Shown here piece after piece: positions 17,617 to 28,300 of a stretch of 49,009 nt of DNA. Source of the DNA: Planctomycetota bacterium. Its GTDB lineage: Bacteria; Planctomycetota; Planctomycetia; Pirellulales; Pirellulaceae. Made by a program: the position numbers and the translations under genes. Location of the stretch: positions 1 to 49,009 of the forward strand of contig CAUJKL010000808.1 of the NCBI GenBank assembly GCA_963204995.1. The letters are read 5' to 3'. How positions within the stretch are numbered: the stretch's first letter is position 1; each line of letters opens with the position of its first letter. The notes beneath the pieces are model-generated. The model ran no database searches. It was not told where the DNA came from and saw nothing but the letters and a program-made list of their open reading frames with translations.

Positions 17617-18467
17617 AACACGTCATCATCACCTCATCCGACGAAAAGTACGGCGACTTTCTCGTTGAACACTGGCTGCGTTCCTTACGCGCCAACGTGA
17701 AGCTGGACAATATCGATATTGCAGTGCTGGATTATGGCTTGAGCGACACGCAGCGCGAGCGTCTGACCTCAGCTGGCGTTTTGCTTTGTACGGCGCGTCC
17801 GGACGGTAACATCACCAACGTACGCTACCGCGATATTTCCGACTTCCTGACGCGACACGATTACGATCAGGTGTTATCCGTTGACGGCGGTGACATCATC
17901 TTTCAATCGGACATCAGCCACCTTTTCGACCAGCATAAAGACACCTTCCGAGCCGTTTGCGAAGAACGCGAGATTCCCTTTCACGATGTGCTGCTCCCTC
18001 AGACCGATATGCAACGAGAGCGTTACGAGGAGGTGTTTTCTTTTCTAAAAGGCAAACCAACAGTTAACGGCGGCGTCGTTTTGGGGTCGGCGGAGCGATT
18101 CAAGGGACTGTGGAACTTCTTCGAGCAGCAGTGCCACAACTTCGATGTATTTGGCACCGACCAGCTCGTCATGAACTACTTGTTGTACAAAACGGGCTTC
18201 ACGCGACTGGACAAAAAGTACAACTTTGCAATCGTGGCGATGAAAACTCGTTTCCTCGTCGATTCAGGAGTCTTTTACGATGAGCACGGCGAAGTGATTC
18301 CGATAGTTCACAACGCTGGGATGCGTTCCCTGACTCGTTGTATCAAGAACTTCGGTTACGGCAAACAATGCAACAAACGGAAATGGTTGATACCTTTCTT
18401 GCTCCACACGCTGTTTGCCCTGATCAACACGTTTAAAACACTTCGGCACCAGTCTCAGAACTCTTGA
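17613..18467 (+). CDS. Putative glycosyltransferase, GT8-like fold
   Basis: 284 residues starting at a GTG that overlaps the upstream stop. The N-terminus MKHVIITSSDEKYGDFLVEHWLRSL and a DxxD-type motif in SVDGGDIIFQSD (residues 89-100), followed by VNGGVVLGSAERFKGLW and FGTDQLVMNYLL, fit a GT-A nucleotide-sugar transferase of the GT8-like type. In such enzymes the acidic motif binds metal and nucleotide sugar, and NGG plus the following segment shapes the active site. Basic and hydrophobic residues at the C-terminus (KRKWLIPFLLHTLFALI) suggest membrane attachment. It converges with the MMPL operon. The acceptor is unknown. Confidence 0.7.
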   Translation: MKHVIITSSDEKYGDFLVEHWLRSLRANVKLDNIDIAVLDYGLSDTQRERLTSAGVLLCTARPDGNITNVRYRDISDFLTRHDYDQVLSVDGGDIIFQSDISHLFDQHKDTFRAVCEEREIPFHDVLLPQTDMQRERYEEVFSFLKGKPTVNGGVVLGSAERFKGLWNFFEQQCHNFDVFGTDQLVMNYLLYKTGFTRLDKKYNFAIVAMKTRFLVDSGVFYDEHGEVIPIVHNAGMRSLTRCIKNFGYGKQCNKRKWLIPFLLHTLFALINTFKTLRHQSQNS

Positions 18468-18492
18468 TCCGGCGGAAAATACCGTGAACCAT

Positions 18493-18527
18493 AATTCGTG
18501 GGGTCAAACCGGCTGACTCCACGAATT
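18493..18527 (+). terminator. Hairpin downstream of the glycosyltransferase
   Basis: AATTCGTGG (18493-18501) and CCACGAATT (18519-18527) form a 9-bp stem that continues inward with GTCA/TGAC after one unpaired base each side. It lies 26 bp past the glycosyltransferase stop. A third copy of CCACGAATT at 18536-18544 follows. There is no T-run, so it is a candidate end-of-transcript hairpin or REP-like unit. Confidence 0.45.
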
Positions 18528-18762
18528 CAAGACGACCACGAATTGGATTTTGGTATCACTCCATTCTCCCGCTGCTTTGTCGAGAATCCGCTGACTCCCA
18601 GAGTTCTCGGCTCCTGGATCAGGAGTTCTGAGTCTTGACCGATCTGCGAGTCCAAGATTCTCTGGGCAACGGGTTATACTCGCTGTTTTGGATACTCACT
18701 GTTTTGGCGATAACTATCGAGAACCTCGTCCTCGTTTGTCCGATTCTAAGCTCCCCGCGCAG
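18528..18762. other. Convergent intergenic space with hairpins
   Basis: Between the glycosyltransferase and the MMPL gene. It contains CTCCTG-GAT-CAGGAG and a wider pair CCCAGAG/CTCTGGG, forming a nested stem typical of a REP-like element. No gene is supported. Confidence 0.4.
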
Positions 18763-21114
18763 CTAACAAGTCGTGTGGGCCGAATCTGATGAACGGTTTT
18801 TCTCGTGGCATCCAGCTCTTGCTTCGTCTGGAGTAAGGCCACGCAACATGAAGACACGCCCCAGAGGGCTGAGCAGCAACGCCGGCAATACAATTAAGTC
18901 TCCGAGCAAGGCCACCGAGAGCATCGAAAACATCAGCATTGCGAATCGGCTGATCGGAACAAACGGGCTGAGGGCAAATACGAGCAACCCCATGCCGCAA
19001 ATTAGCGTGGTCTGAAACATCGCCGCTCCGCAGCGAACATAGGCGAATTCAACCGCTTCGCCGCGCGTCTTCCCTTGTTCGAGACCCCGACGAAACCACG
19101 TCAAATAGTGCAGCGTATCGTCGACCGCAATCGCCATCGCCACCGTGGCGGTCATCATCGAACCGACTTCAACCGTCACGCCCAGCCAACCCAGGATTCC
19201 AAAGACCAGCGCGGGTGGAAGCACATTAGGAATCATGGAGATGATTCCACCAGGAATACTCCGCAGCAGAATGACCATCGCTGCGGCGATGAATAGAAAG
19301 GCGGTCGCGAAACTATGAGACAGATCGAGCAGCACTTGTTGCTGCGACTTTTGCACAATGGGAATGGCCCCGGTAAAGACGACGGCCTCGACAGACGCGA
19401 TCGCCGGATCCTTGGATTCGATGTAACGGCTGAACTCTCGTTTGAGCTCCTCATAGATGCGGACGTAATCAGGTCGGTTGCTGGCCCGCACTCGAGCGCT
19501 GATTCTCCACAAATCGATGCCGGGAGTTTCCCGAAGAAATCCCGAAGCGATAAAGTCAGCTCGGTGAGTGGTCAATCTGCGATTGAGAATGGCGAGCCGC
19601 GCCACACGTTCGCGACCGGGAAAAAGGGATGGAGTGAAAGAAGCCGCCGAGACCGTTCGATCGACGCCAGCAACTCTCCGGACAGCGGCCTCCGCCTGCG
19701 TCACCAGTCGCATGCGTTCCAGCATGGGATAGCCGACGAACTCGCCTTCGGCGCTTGGCAACGGCGGTTTGGGAACCTGCAAGACAATCTCTAACGGTGC
19801 GAGCGGACCGACGTGATCTTCCAACCAACGATAATCCTGGATGACTCGATTGTGCGAGGGCAGCATGTCGTGAATACTCGCCGTGGACTTGAGCCTTGTC
19901 AGCCCCCACCCGCCCGCCAACATCAGGCCGAACGCGGCCAATATTATGAAGGTGTAATGGCTGGAAATTTGGCGGTATAGCACATTCCAAATCCAGGGCT
20001 CCGTCCGCGATTCCCGCTTGTCTTGCAAACGTCGAATCCAATGTCGCGGAGGAAGCTTTTCCAACAGCGCGGGGAGTGCAAGAAACAACAAAGCAATGCC
20101 AACGCACAAAGCCAAAGCGGCAAAGGTGCCGAACTTTCTAATCGGTACGAGGGAACTTACCAACAGAGACAGCAACCCCAGCACGGTTGTGATCGTCGCC
20201 AACAGGCAAGGCAACCACCCCAATCGCACGGCTCGCACTGACGCTCCCTCGATACCACTCTCCAGGACCGCGTCACCATAGTAGTTCACCAAATGAACCG
20301 CTGTCGAAACCGTGAGAACACCGACCAAAGAAGGAGCGACTAGCAGGATGCTGTCCATCGTCGCCCCCGTGTAATAGACCAAGGCCAGCGTGAGGCAACG
20401 GTTCACTTCTGCCGCGATCATCACGAGCAGCATGAGTCGAATACTTCGAAAACAAAAGAGCGTAACCGTGGCACTGGTTAACATGCACAACCAGAGGAGA
20501 CGCTTGACGGAATCGGCACTGGCCCGGTCGATCGCAACACCGTCGATCGTTGGCCCCGCCATGTGGATCGAGTCCGCCGACAGGCCGGGCACTTGATCGG
20601 CACATCGATAGATGTGATCGATCATCGAGAATCGGTGTTCCCATCCCAGCGGCGTAATATGTACGATGACGCACGAAATACGTCCGCCGTCCTTGCACTC
20701 CGGTCCGACCAGCCAGCCCTCTAACTGGGATAGCGCCCGTCGCCGACTGATCTCTGGATACTTCTCCTGAAGGTGTTTGCTAACTTCCTGCGCGGTCACA
20801 ACGTCCCGGAATAGCTGCAACCCCCGTTCGCCGTCTAAATCCGCCGGTTGCCGCAACCGTTCGACGAGCGGCTTGATGCGAGGATCTTCGAACGTGCAAC
20901 CCTCCCAACTGATCATCAACAAGTCGTCGCCCGGAAAGTGCTGAAAGAACCAATTCAGGTCTTTCGTTTCCTGATAGTCTGCCGGTAGCCAATCTTCGCC
21001 GCGGTTGGATTGGGTTTGCATGGCGCGCCAAGCGCCGTCGACCAGTAATCCGGTGATGCCGGCCATCAGAAACAGAATGACCCAGCCGTATCGCGCATAG
21101 ATCGATTGATTCAC
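18763..21114 (-). CDS. RND/MMPL-family exporter
   Basis: 783 residues with the two-fold RND plan: an N-terminal helix (about 9-30), a large periplasmic loop (about 35-215), a helix bundle (about 215-375), a second entry helix near 395-415, a second loop (about 420-605), and a final bundle (about 610-765). Conserved patches include TVAMAIAVDDTLHYLTWFRRGL in the last bundle and ESGIEGASVRAVR near the first. At 783 residues it resembles MMPL/hydrophobe exporters rather than the roughly 1050-residue AcrB pumps. The GTG start overlaps the glycosyltransferase stop (GTGA, 21111-21114), so it is the last gene of the PKS operon. The context suggests it exports the lipid product across the inner membrane, as MmpL proteins do in mycobacteria. 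Confidence 0.9.
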   Translation of the reverse strand: MNQSIYARYGWVILFLMAGITGLLVDGAWRAMQTQSNRGEDWLPADYQETKDLNWFFQHFPGDDLLMISWEGCTFEDPRIKPLVERLRQPADLDGERGLQLFRDVVTAQEVSKHLQEKYPEISRRRALSQLEGWLVGPECKDGGRISCVIVHITPLGWEHRFSMIDHIYRCADQVPGLSADSIHMAGPTIDGVAIDRASADSVKRLLWLCMLTSATVTLFCFRSIRLMLLVMIAAEVNRCLTLALVYYTGATMDSILLVAPSLVGVLTVSTAVHLVNYYGDAVLESGIEGASVRAVRLGWLPCLLATITTVLGLLSLLVSSLVPIRKFGTFAALALCVGIALLFLALPALLEKLPPRHWIRRLQDKRESRTEPWIWNVLYRQISSHYTFIILAAFGLMLAGGWGLTRLKSTASIHDMLPSHNRVIQDYRWLEDHVGPLAPLEIVLQVPKPPLPSAEGEFVGYPMLERMRLVTQAEAAVRRVAGVDRTVSAASFTPSLFPGRERVARLAILNRRLTTHRADFIASGFLRETPGIDLWRISARVRASNRPDYVRIYEELKREFSRYIESKDPAIASVEAVVFTGAIPIVQKSQQQVLLDLSHSFATAFLFIAAAMVILLRSIPGGIISMIPNVLPPALVFGILGWLGVTVEVGSMMTATVAMAIAVDDTLHYLTWFRRGLEQGKTRGEAVEFAYVRCGAAMFQTTLICGMGLLVFALSPFVPISRFAMLMFSMLSVALLGDLIVLPALLLSPLGRVFMLRGLTPDEARAGCHEKNRSSDSAHTTC

Positions 21115-22364
21115 AGCGAGACTGTCACCTTATCGCTTGTTTTTTGATAAGGGCAGTATTCTAACAAGCGGATCTGCCAAGGTCCGTCGATCCGATACTC
21201 CACGCCACGCCACTCGACACGCCGCATCAACGACGCCGATGCCAAGGCCAGCGGATAAAGGATCTGTAGAAGTGGGATCGCAAAGACGCAGCTGAAATAG
21301 AATCGCCACGACATCCAAGCGGTGGGCTCACCTCGCGCGGTGACAACTCGTCGCACCCCCGCCTCCAATCGCCACAAAAGAACTAACAGCGACGACACGT
21401 AAAGCAGTGATGCGGCGATCATCCAACCTGCGGCTGCCCAGTTCTCGGTCATCGCTGCCGCCACGCACAGGACCAGTACGACCAGCGGCAGGAATGTCGA
21501 GAACAGTCCGTGCATTGCCACTGCCTTCCACATCGGGTGATAGAGGCGTGCCGTGAGCAACTGGCGTCCGACCCAGCGAAAATAACTGCCCGCATCGCAA
21601 TCTTCTCGATTGATCATTACTAGCGAAGGAACAAACACCAGACGAAGCCCTTGCTTCCGCAGGATGGAAAAGAGCATCGTGTCCTCGCAGAATGCCCGGC
21701 CCCAGGAGTCGAGCATTTCCGTATTCCGAACGACGTCCATCTTAATCGCCACCGAGCCGCCCCAAGCGATCCGGAAACAGACCATCTGAATGATGGCGAA
21801 TGCGTTCCAGATATACCGCACGGTGGCTCCAACGGATGGGTGTGCAGGCATGTACCAACGGTTCCCTGTCGCCGCACCGACACCCTCTTCTCGCAGCGGC
21901 GCAACCAATTCTCGCAACCACGTCGGATGTGGCGACGTGTCGGCGTCCAACAATGCAACGACCTCGCGAGATTCTCCGATGCGGCTCATGGCGTGCAACA
22001 AACTACTGCATTTCAGACTGCAAGTTTCGCGACGATCCTCCAGAACTTCCACCGAAAGGTTTGTCGATCCCAGCCGATCGGCACAAGCTTCGACAACGCT
22101 CCTAGCCGGATCAGACTCGTGGTCGATCACCACATACACTTCGTAGTCCGGATAATCTTGCGTCAGCAGCGATTCGACACATTCGTCGAGAAAAGGATCC
22201 TTGCCGCGCAGACAGAGAATCACGGCTGCCTTGGGACAGTCCGCATCGTCCAATCGCACTGGCTTCCAATGCCTGAGCTTTCGAAGGAGCCCGACCGCCA
22301 TGTAGCACTGACTGGCGTAGAAGGCGGCGAGCGTGGCGATGAGGATGATAGCGAGCTGTGTCAC
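21111..22364 (-). CDS. Membrane-bound glycosyltransferase, GT2/GT21-like
   Basis: 417 residues. An N-terminal membrane helix (about 3-27), a GT-A domain (about 45-275) with ALLDADTSPHPTWL (Asp-x-Asp at 140-142), WGRAFCEDTMLF (ED at 227-228, likely catalytic base region) and YFRWVGRQLLTARLYHP, then hydrophobic helices (about 285-380). This plan is that of ceramide-glucosyltransferase-like enzymes (GT21, including bacterial HpnI-like proteins), which add a sugar from a nucleotide donor to a lipid hydroxyl. The GTG start overlaps the PKS stop by 4 nt. With the reductive release domain upstream, a fatty alcohol or hydroxy-lipid acceptor made by the PKS is the simplest hypothesis. Confidence 0.88.
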   Translation of the reverse strand: MTQLAIILIATLAAFYASQCYMAVGLLRKLRHWKPVRLDDADCPKAAVILCLRGKDPFLDECVESLLTQDYPDYEVYVVIDHESDPARSVVEACADRLGSTNLSVEVLEDRRETCSLKCSSLLHAMSRIGESREVVALLDADTSPHPTWLRELVAPLREEGVGAATGNRWYMPAHPSVGATVRYIWNAFAIIQMVCFRIAWGGSVAIKMDVVRNTEMLDSWGRAFCEDTMLFSILRKQGLRLVFVPSLVMINREDCDAGSYFRWVGRQLLTARLYHPMWKAVAMHGLFSTFLPLVVLVLCVAAAMTENWAAAGWMIAASLLYVSSLLVLLWRLEAGVRRVVTARGEPTAWMSWRFYFSCVFAIPLLQILYPLALASASLMRRVEWRGVEYRIDGPWQIRLLEYCPYQKTSDKVTVSL

Positions 22365-25300
22365 TTTTTACCGGCCTGATCGGTTGCGGGTGCGGGCATC
22401 GCTCCCATCCGCTGCAGATATTCTGAGTAGGTGATAAGCAGCTGTCGGTTCGCCGGTGCGCACTGAATGCCCGTGTTTTCCAAGGCCGTCGACGCAACCC
22501 GGCTGTCGAATCGCGGATGAACGGCGATGGCTTGATCATCCGACAGCACGCGCGGTCCCAGGATATCGCCCAAGAGCTTCAGTTCCGGCGAATTCATCTG
22601 ATCTGCCAAGGCAAACACGCGATCCCGCCACACGTCATAAGGCACGCGTTGGATTCCGATCTCGAAGTCTTCCATCCACTCCACCAATACCGGTGCTTGA
22701 AGCGGTTCCGGATTGGTCAGGTGAAAATTCTTTCCCAGCGACTCGGGATGTAGAGAAAGTTCGGCAATCGCTTGCGACACGTAGTCCACAGGCGTCACGT
22801 CCATCTCGACATCGCGCAGCGGTGCCATGCCCAGACGCACACAGACCAGCGAAAAAGTGTGCAGCAAATCGTTCGTGTTGGCGGCACCGGTTCGGCTGTC
22901 GCCGGTTACGTGCCCCGGTCGATAAATTGCCACGGGCAGACCTCGCTCGCGGGCGATGCCGATCATCTTTTCCGAGACCCATTTCGTCTGCGAGTAGCCA
23001 TGCAGCAATTCCTCGCACGGCGGCAGCGGGTCGGTCTCCGTGACAACCTGACCGCGGGTCGCATTCGTCGTGTGAACGGTAAAGGTCGACACGACGTGTG
23101 TGGGCTTGGTGTGAAGGTGACAAGCAAGTCGCAACACTTCTCGCGTGCCATATACATTCACCGCTCGCAACGATTCATACGGCAGCACCAGATTGACGTC
23201 CGCCCCGTTGTGATAGATCACGTCGATCTCCGACGCAAGTCGATCAAACTCTTCTTGCGTTAATCCGAATAGAGGCTTCGAGAAGTCGCCGATAACGACT
23301 CGCACGCGATCTTCGATTCCGGGTGGACTCAATTCGTACGCGGCGAGGTTCTCGTGAATACGCCGCAAGCCGTCGGCCTCGTCCTTCGCACGAACCAGGC
23401 ACACGATTTCTGAATCCGTTCGCTCGAGCAACTCGCTGAGCAAATACGCTCCGATGAAACCGGTGGCTCCGGTCAAGAACCGCCGCGACGATCCATCCTT
23501 GCGGACCACCGGCGGTCTACTGGGAGTAATCGACGGATCGAGCTGGTACTCCATCTCGAAGTCGATGTCGTCAACGTGAGCGATGTTACGCGACTTCACG
23601 CGCCGCAACTCGGCGGCGGGCGCGGCTTCGATCACCGACTTTGTGTTCGCAGTCGCTGGAAGCAGTTGCGAAACCGAACGCGTCGGGTTCGCCACGACCT
23701 GTCGCAGAATCAGGCTGTAATCCGCGTTCAGTTGCGCGATCGTAGCCGCATCGAACAGCTCGCTGTTGTAATGCCACCAACCGAGGACTCGGCCACAGGA
23801 TTCGCCCAACTCAAGTGCCAGGTCTGATTCCATGCGAGACGCGGAACCGTTTCGTTTCGCGGCTTGTTGTGATTTCGCACCGGGCGAGTTCTCGCCGACG
23901 AGAGCGTCGATGGTCTCGATCGACAGGCTGCCGAGATTCAACGCGTGCCCGCCACGACCGATTTGGAACAAGGCGTACGCGTTGTCGTCCGCCGAGCCTG
24001 ACTGCGGCATGGCAAAGGCCACTTGCACGAGCGATTTCCCGGTGGTTTCGTGCTCAGCTTCCGGTCGATCAAAGTCCAAGCGATCCAAGAGCCGAGAAAC
24101 GGGAACCTGCTGGTTTTCTTCACCACTCGCGAGTCGTTGGCGCGTCTCGGCGAGAAAATCGCAGAAGCTCTGCTCGCCTTCCATTCGGCTTCGCGTCGGC
24201 AGCCAATTCTCGAACTGGCCCACCGTGTCGGACAATTCCGGCTGGTTACGCCCGTCGAACCGAAAGCCGACGAGCAAATCGTTCTGGTTCGAGCGCTGAT
24301 GGAGCAGCAGCGTGAACGCCGCAAACAGGGTCACTCGCAACGGCACGTTTTGCTCCGCCGACAACGCGAGCAACTGAAGCGTCAACTCGTCATCCAACTG
24401 CAGCTGGAACGACGACCCGTGATGAGTTTGCACAAGTCCCCGCGACCGGTCGCTCGGCAGATTCACTTCGAGCGGTGCGCCGTCGAGTTGCTCGACCCAG
24501 TAGTCGAGCATGCGGCCAGACGCGTCGTTCGAAAGCAGGTTGTCCTCCCACCGCGCGAAGTCCTCGTAGGATAACTCGGGAAGTTCGGCGGTTACCGTTT
24601 CGCCCAAGCATTCCGCTCGATAAGCCTCGATCAAGTCGCGGAACAAGACCGTCGTCGACCACGCGTCTGCAATGACCGGATGCGCACACAGCAAGATCAC
24701 GTCGGACGCATCGTCTCGGCGAAGCAGTTCAATTCGAGCCAGGGGCCCCGAATCAAGATCAAAAGGCCGATTGATGCGTGTCGCGATGAGCTTGCTAAGA
24801 GGCTGAGCATCCGATTGCGTCGCATCCACTTCCTGAAGTTCAATTTCTCCGCCCGATCGCACTCGCTGAATCCAATCATCGTCGACCTTCGCGATGCTGG
24901 CTCGCAGCATCGCGTGCCGATCGCAAATCGACCGGCAGGCGGCGCGTAACTTGTCCGCGTCCACCTGGGGACGAACGATCGCAGCACAGGCAACATTTCC
25001 GTGTGCAGAAGCCCGACGTTGGCACTCGGACCACAACACCCGCTGCCTGATGGTAAGCGGAAATTTTTCGAGTTGGACATCCAGCGACTCCAACGGAATC
25101 AGTCCGCCACTCGCCCTGCTCGTTTCTTCACCGACCGCTTCGTCCGCGTCTGTCGATTCGACGATCAGTCCCAGCACGGTTTGCGTCAGTTCCTTCACAT
25201 TCGGCCCGCTGAGCACACCGCCCATCGGAATGTTCATGCCGAGTTCCGCTTCCACGCGATTCATTAACTCGACCGCCATCAACGAGTCGAGTCCGAGATT

Positions 25301-28300
25301 GGTCAGCGATGTGTTGCGATCGACTTTAGCGCTGTCGATGCCGAACACGCCAGCGACTTGCTCGGTGAGGAAATCCTCCACCAACGCCACTCGCTCGCTT
25401 GGCGAAGCAGCCATTAACCGTGGCCGCAAGGAGACACTCGATCGGTTCTGTGTCGTCTCTTGGGCGACGGGTGCGTACATCGGCAGGTTGGCAACGGCCG
25501 CACTGAGCTTGCCAAGCTGCTTCCAGTCGACACGCCCGACGGCAACCAACGGCGCGGCCTTCTGAATCAACTCGCCTAAGGCTTTCACAGCCTCTTCGAC
25601 ATGCAAAGGCTTGAGTCCGATCTTGTCGAGGTATTCGGCCGTTTTGCGATTCCGCTCGACGAAGCCAGCTCCCAAAATCGCACCCCAGTTCAAGGTCATG
25701 CTGGGCAGACCCAGGGCATGCCGATGCAGAGCAAGTGCGTCGAGGAAGCAATTGCCCGCGCTATAGTTCGATTGCTTGGTCGCACCAAACACCGCCGAAA
25801 TCGAAGAGAAACTGATGAAATGTTCCAGCGGCAAGTCTCGCGTCGCGACGTGCAGATTCCAAGCACCAACCATCTTCGGATGCAGGACGCGATTGAATCT
25901 TTCTTCATCGAGATCCGTCATGAACTCGTCGTCCAACACCATCGCACCGTGAACCACGCCTTTCAACGGCGGGCACTCGGCTTGGATCTGATCGATCACG
26001 CGCTGTACATCGTCGGGGCTTGTCACGTCGCCGCGAGCATCGACAACGCTGACACCTTCGGCTTGCAGCTTCGCGATGTCTGCGGCAGCATCCTCGCGAG
26101 GCCCGCTGCGACTCATCAGAACCAAGTGGCGTGCGCCCTGTGCCGCCATCCACTTGGCGATCTCCAGACCAAAGCCGCCGGCACCACCCGTGATCAGATA
26201 GCTCGCATCCGCTCGCAGCAAATGGCCTTCTTCGCTGCAAGGACCGATGGGAATGTTGTCTTGTTCAAACGACAAGACGTTCTTGCCTACGTGTTTGCCC
26301 TGTGCCATGTAGCGGAAGGCTTCAACAAAGTCCGTGATCGGAAACACCTTGTGCGGCAGTGGACCATACTCGCCGGAAGCAAACCGCTCGGTTAAGTCGC
26401 GATACATCCCCGCCACACACTCGGACTTCTCGGTCAAGACTTGCGCCAAATCGATGACGTAGTAGGAGATGTTTTCTTTGAGCGATGCCAAGCCCAACTT
26501 GGTGTTTCCATAGACATCGATCTTGCCGATCTCAAGGAAACGCCCGAACGGTGCGAGGACCGACAGGCTCTTCGGCACAAACTCGCCCGCCAGTGAATTG
26601 AGCACCGCATCAACACCGCGCCCGTTGGTTATCTCCATGATCTGGTCGGCAAACTCCAGCGTTCGCGAGTTCATCACGTGCGGCACGCCCATGTCCGTGA
26701 GCATCTGCCGTTTTTGCGGTGTTCCGGCGGTGGAGAAGATCTCGAGGCCAAGGCTTTGCGCGATTTGAATTGCCGCCTGTCCGACGCCGCCCGTTCCGGC
26801 ATGAATCAGAATCTTCTCGCCTCGTTCCATGCGCGCCAGATGCTTGAGCGCAAAATGCGATGTGAGAAACACGGTCGGCAGAGTGGCGGACTCCTCGAAG
26901 GACATGCCAGCAGGTCGCTTGAACGTCATGCGATGATCGACCGTCAGGTGCGACCGAAACGCGTAGGGTGCCATGCCCGCCACATCGTCGCCGGGTTTCA
27001 GATCGCGAACCTCGCTGCCCACACGCTCGATGGTGCCGCAGAAATCGTCGCCGAACCACAGCAGATCGACCGGATTGCCGGGATACATTCCCAACGCTTT
27101 CATCAGGTCGCGGAAGTTAATCCCGCCAGCCCGCACCCGCACTTCGATCTCGTTGGGTCCGAGATCGCGTCTTGGAGTTTCGTTAAGTGTCAGGTTCGCG
27201 AGCGTGCCGGGCTTGCGCGTCTGTAATCGGTAGGGGAGAACGCTGCCGTCTGCTTGGACCGCATTCTGGCTTCGATCCGGCAAATCTTCCAATCGAACGC
27301 GTTGCAAACGGTTGACGTGTCGGCGATTGGCGCGGAACGCAATCTCGTGTTCGTTATCACCGATCAAGATCTCGTCGCACAGGTCATCGACTTCGAACTC
27401 TCCCCGCTGCTCATCGAGATCGATCAGCGTCCAATGATTTTCGTAAGACTCATTGTTGGCGACTCGCGAAAACCCGATCAGCGGCGATGCGGCGATGCCG
27501 GCAACGGTATCGCCTTTCGCGACGGCGTACGCGCCGCGTGTGACGAAGTGGACTCGTGGCGCGAGCGGCAGTTCCAACTTGGCAAACACGTGAGCAAGAT
27601 TCAAACCGCTCAAGACGCCATTCTGCTGAGCGTGAATCAACGCATCGGGCTTCAAATTGGTGACAGCTTCGTTGTCGAGGCTCCAGCAATGCACGATCGC
27701 CTTCGCGCCGTATTCAAGAATCGTTTCGCTCTGGAAAACTTTCAGCAGTTCGTCGGTCGAACCATCGGCGAGCGTAAACTCCTTCGCACTCACTTGCCGG
27801 AACTCGGAGCCCCTGTGGAGCTGGATGACCGAATTGCCACGCTGGCTCAGCCGATCGATCAACGCGTCGGCGATTCCCTGCTCGTCGCAGAAGACGATAT
27901 AAGGCGGTTCGCTGGCAGCCGCCTCGGCGTCGCTTGACTGTGGCTCGCCTTCCGTTTCATCCGTTTCGTCGATGACATCGGGCCCGAAGGCCACGAAGGC
28001 GGATTGCTCGGTCTCTTGATCGTCGGACGAACAAATGAACGATTGCACGTCGCGAAAGCCACTTTGCTTCAACAGCGTTTCCCACTGCGTCCGTTCCAGC
28101 AGGGGCGAGTCGGTGCGAAGATCCTCGTCGGTGTACCGCCACCAGCCTTTCAGGAGCCCGAACAGGTTGTCCCAGACGGGGCGGCGGCGGACCACTTCGA
28201 GAAACATCAACACGCCGCCCGGCGCGAGACACGATCGCAAGGTCGCGAGCGTCTGACCAAGATCCTGTGTCGCGTGGAGCACATTGGTGGCGAGGATCAG

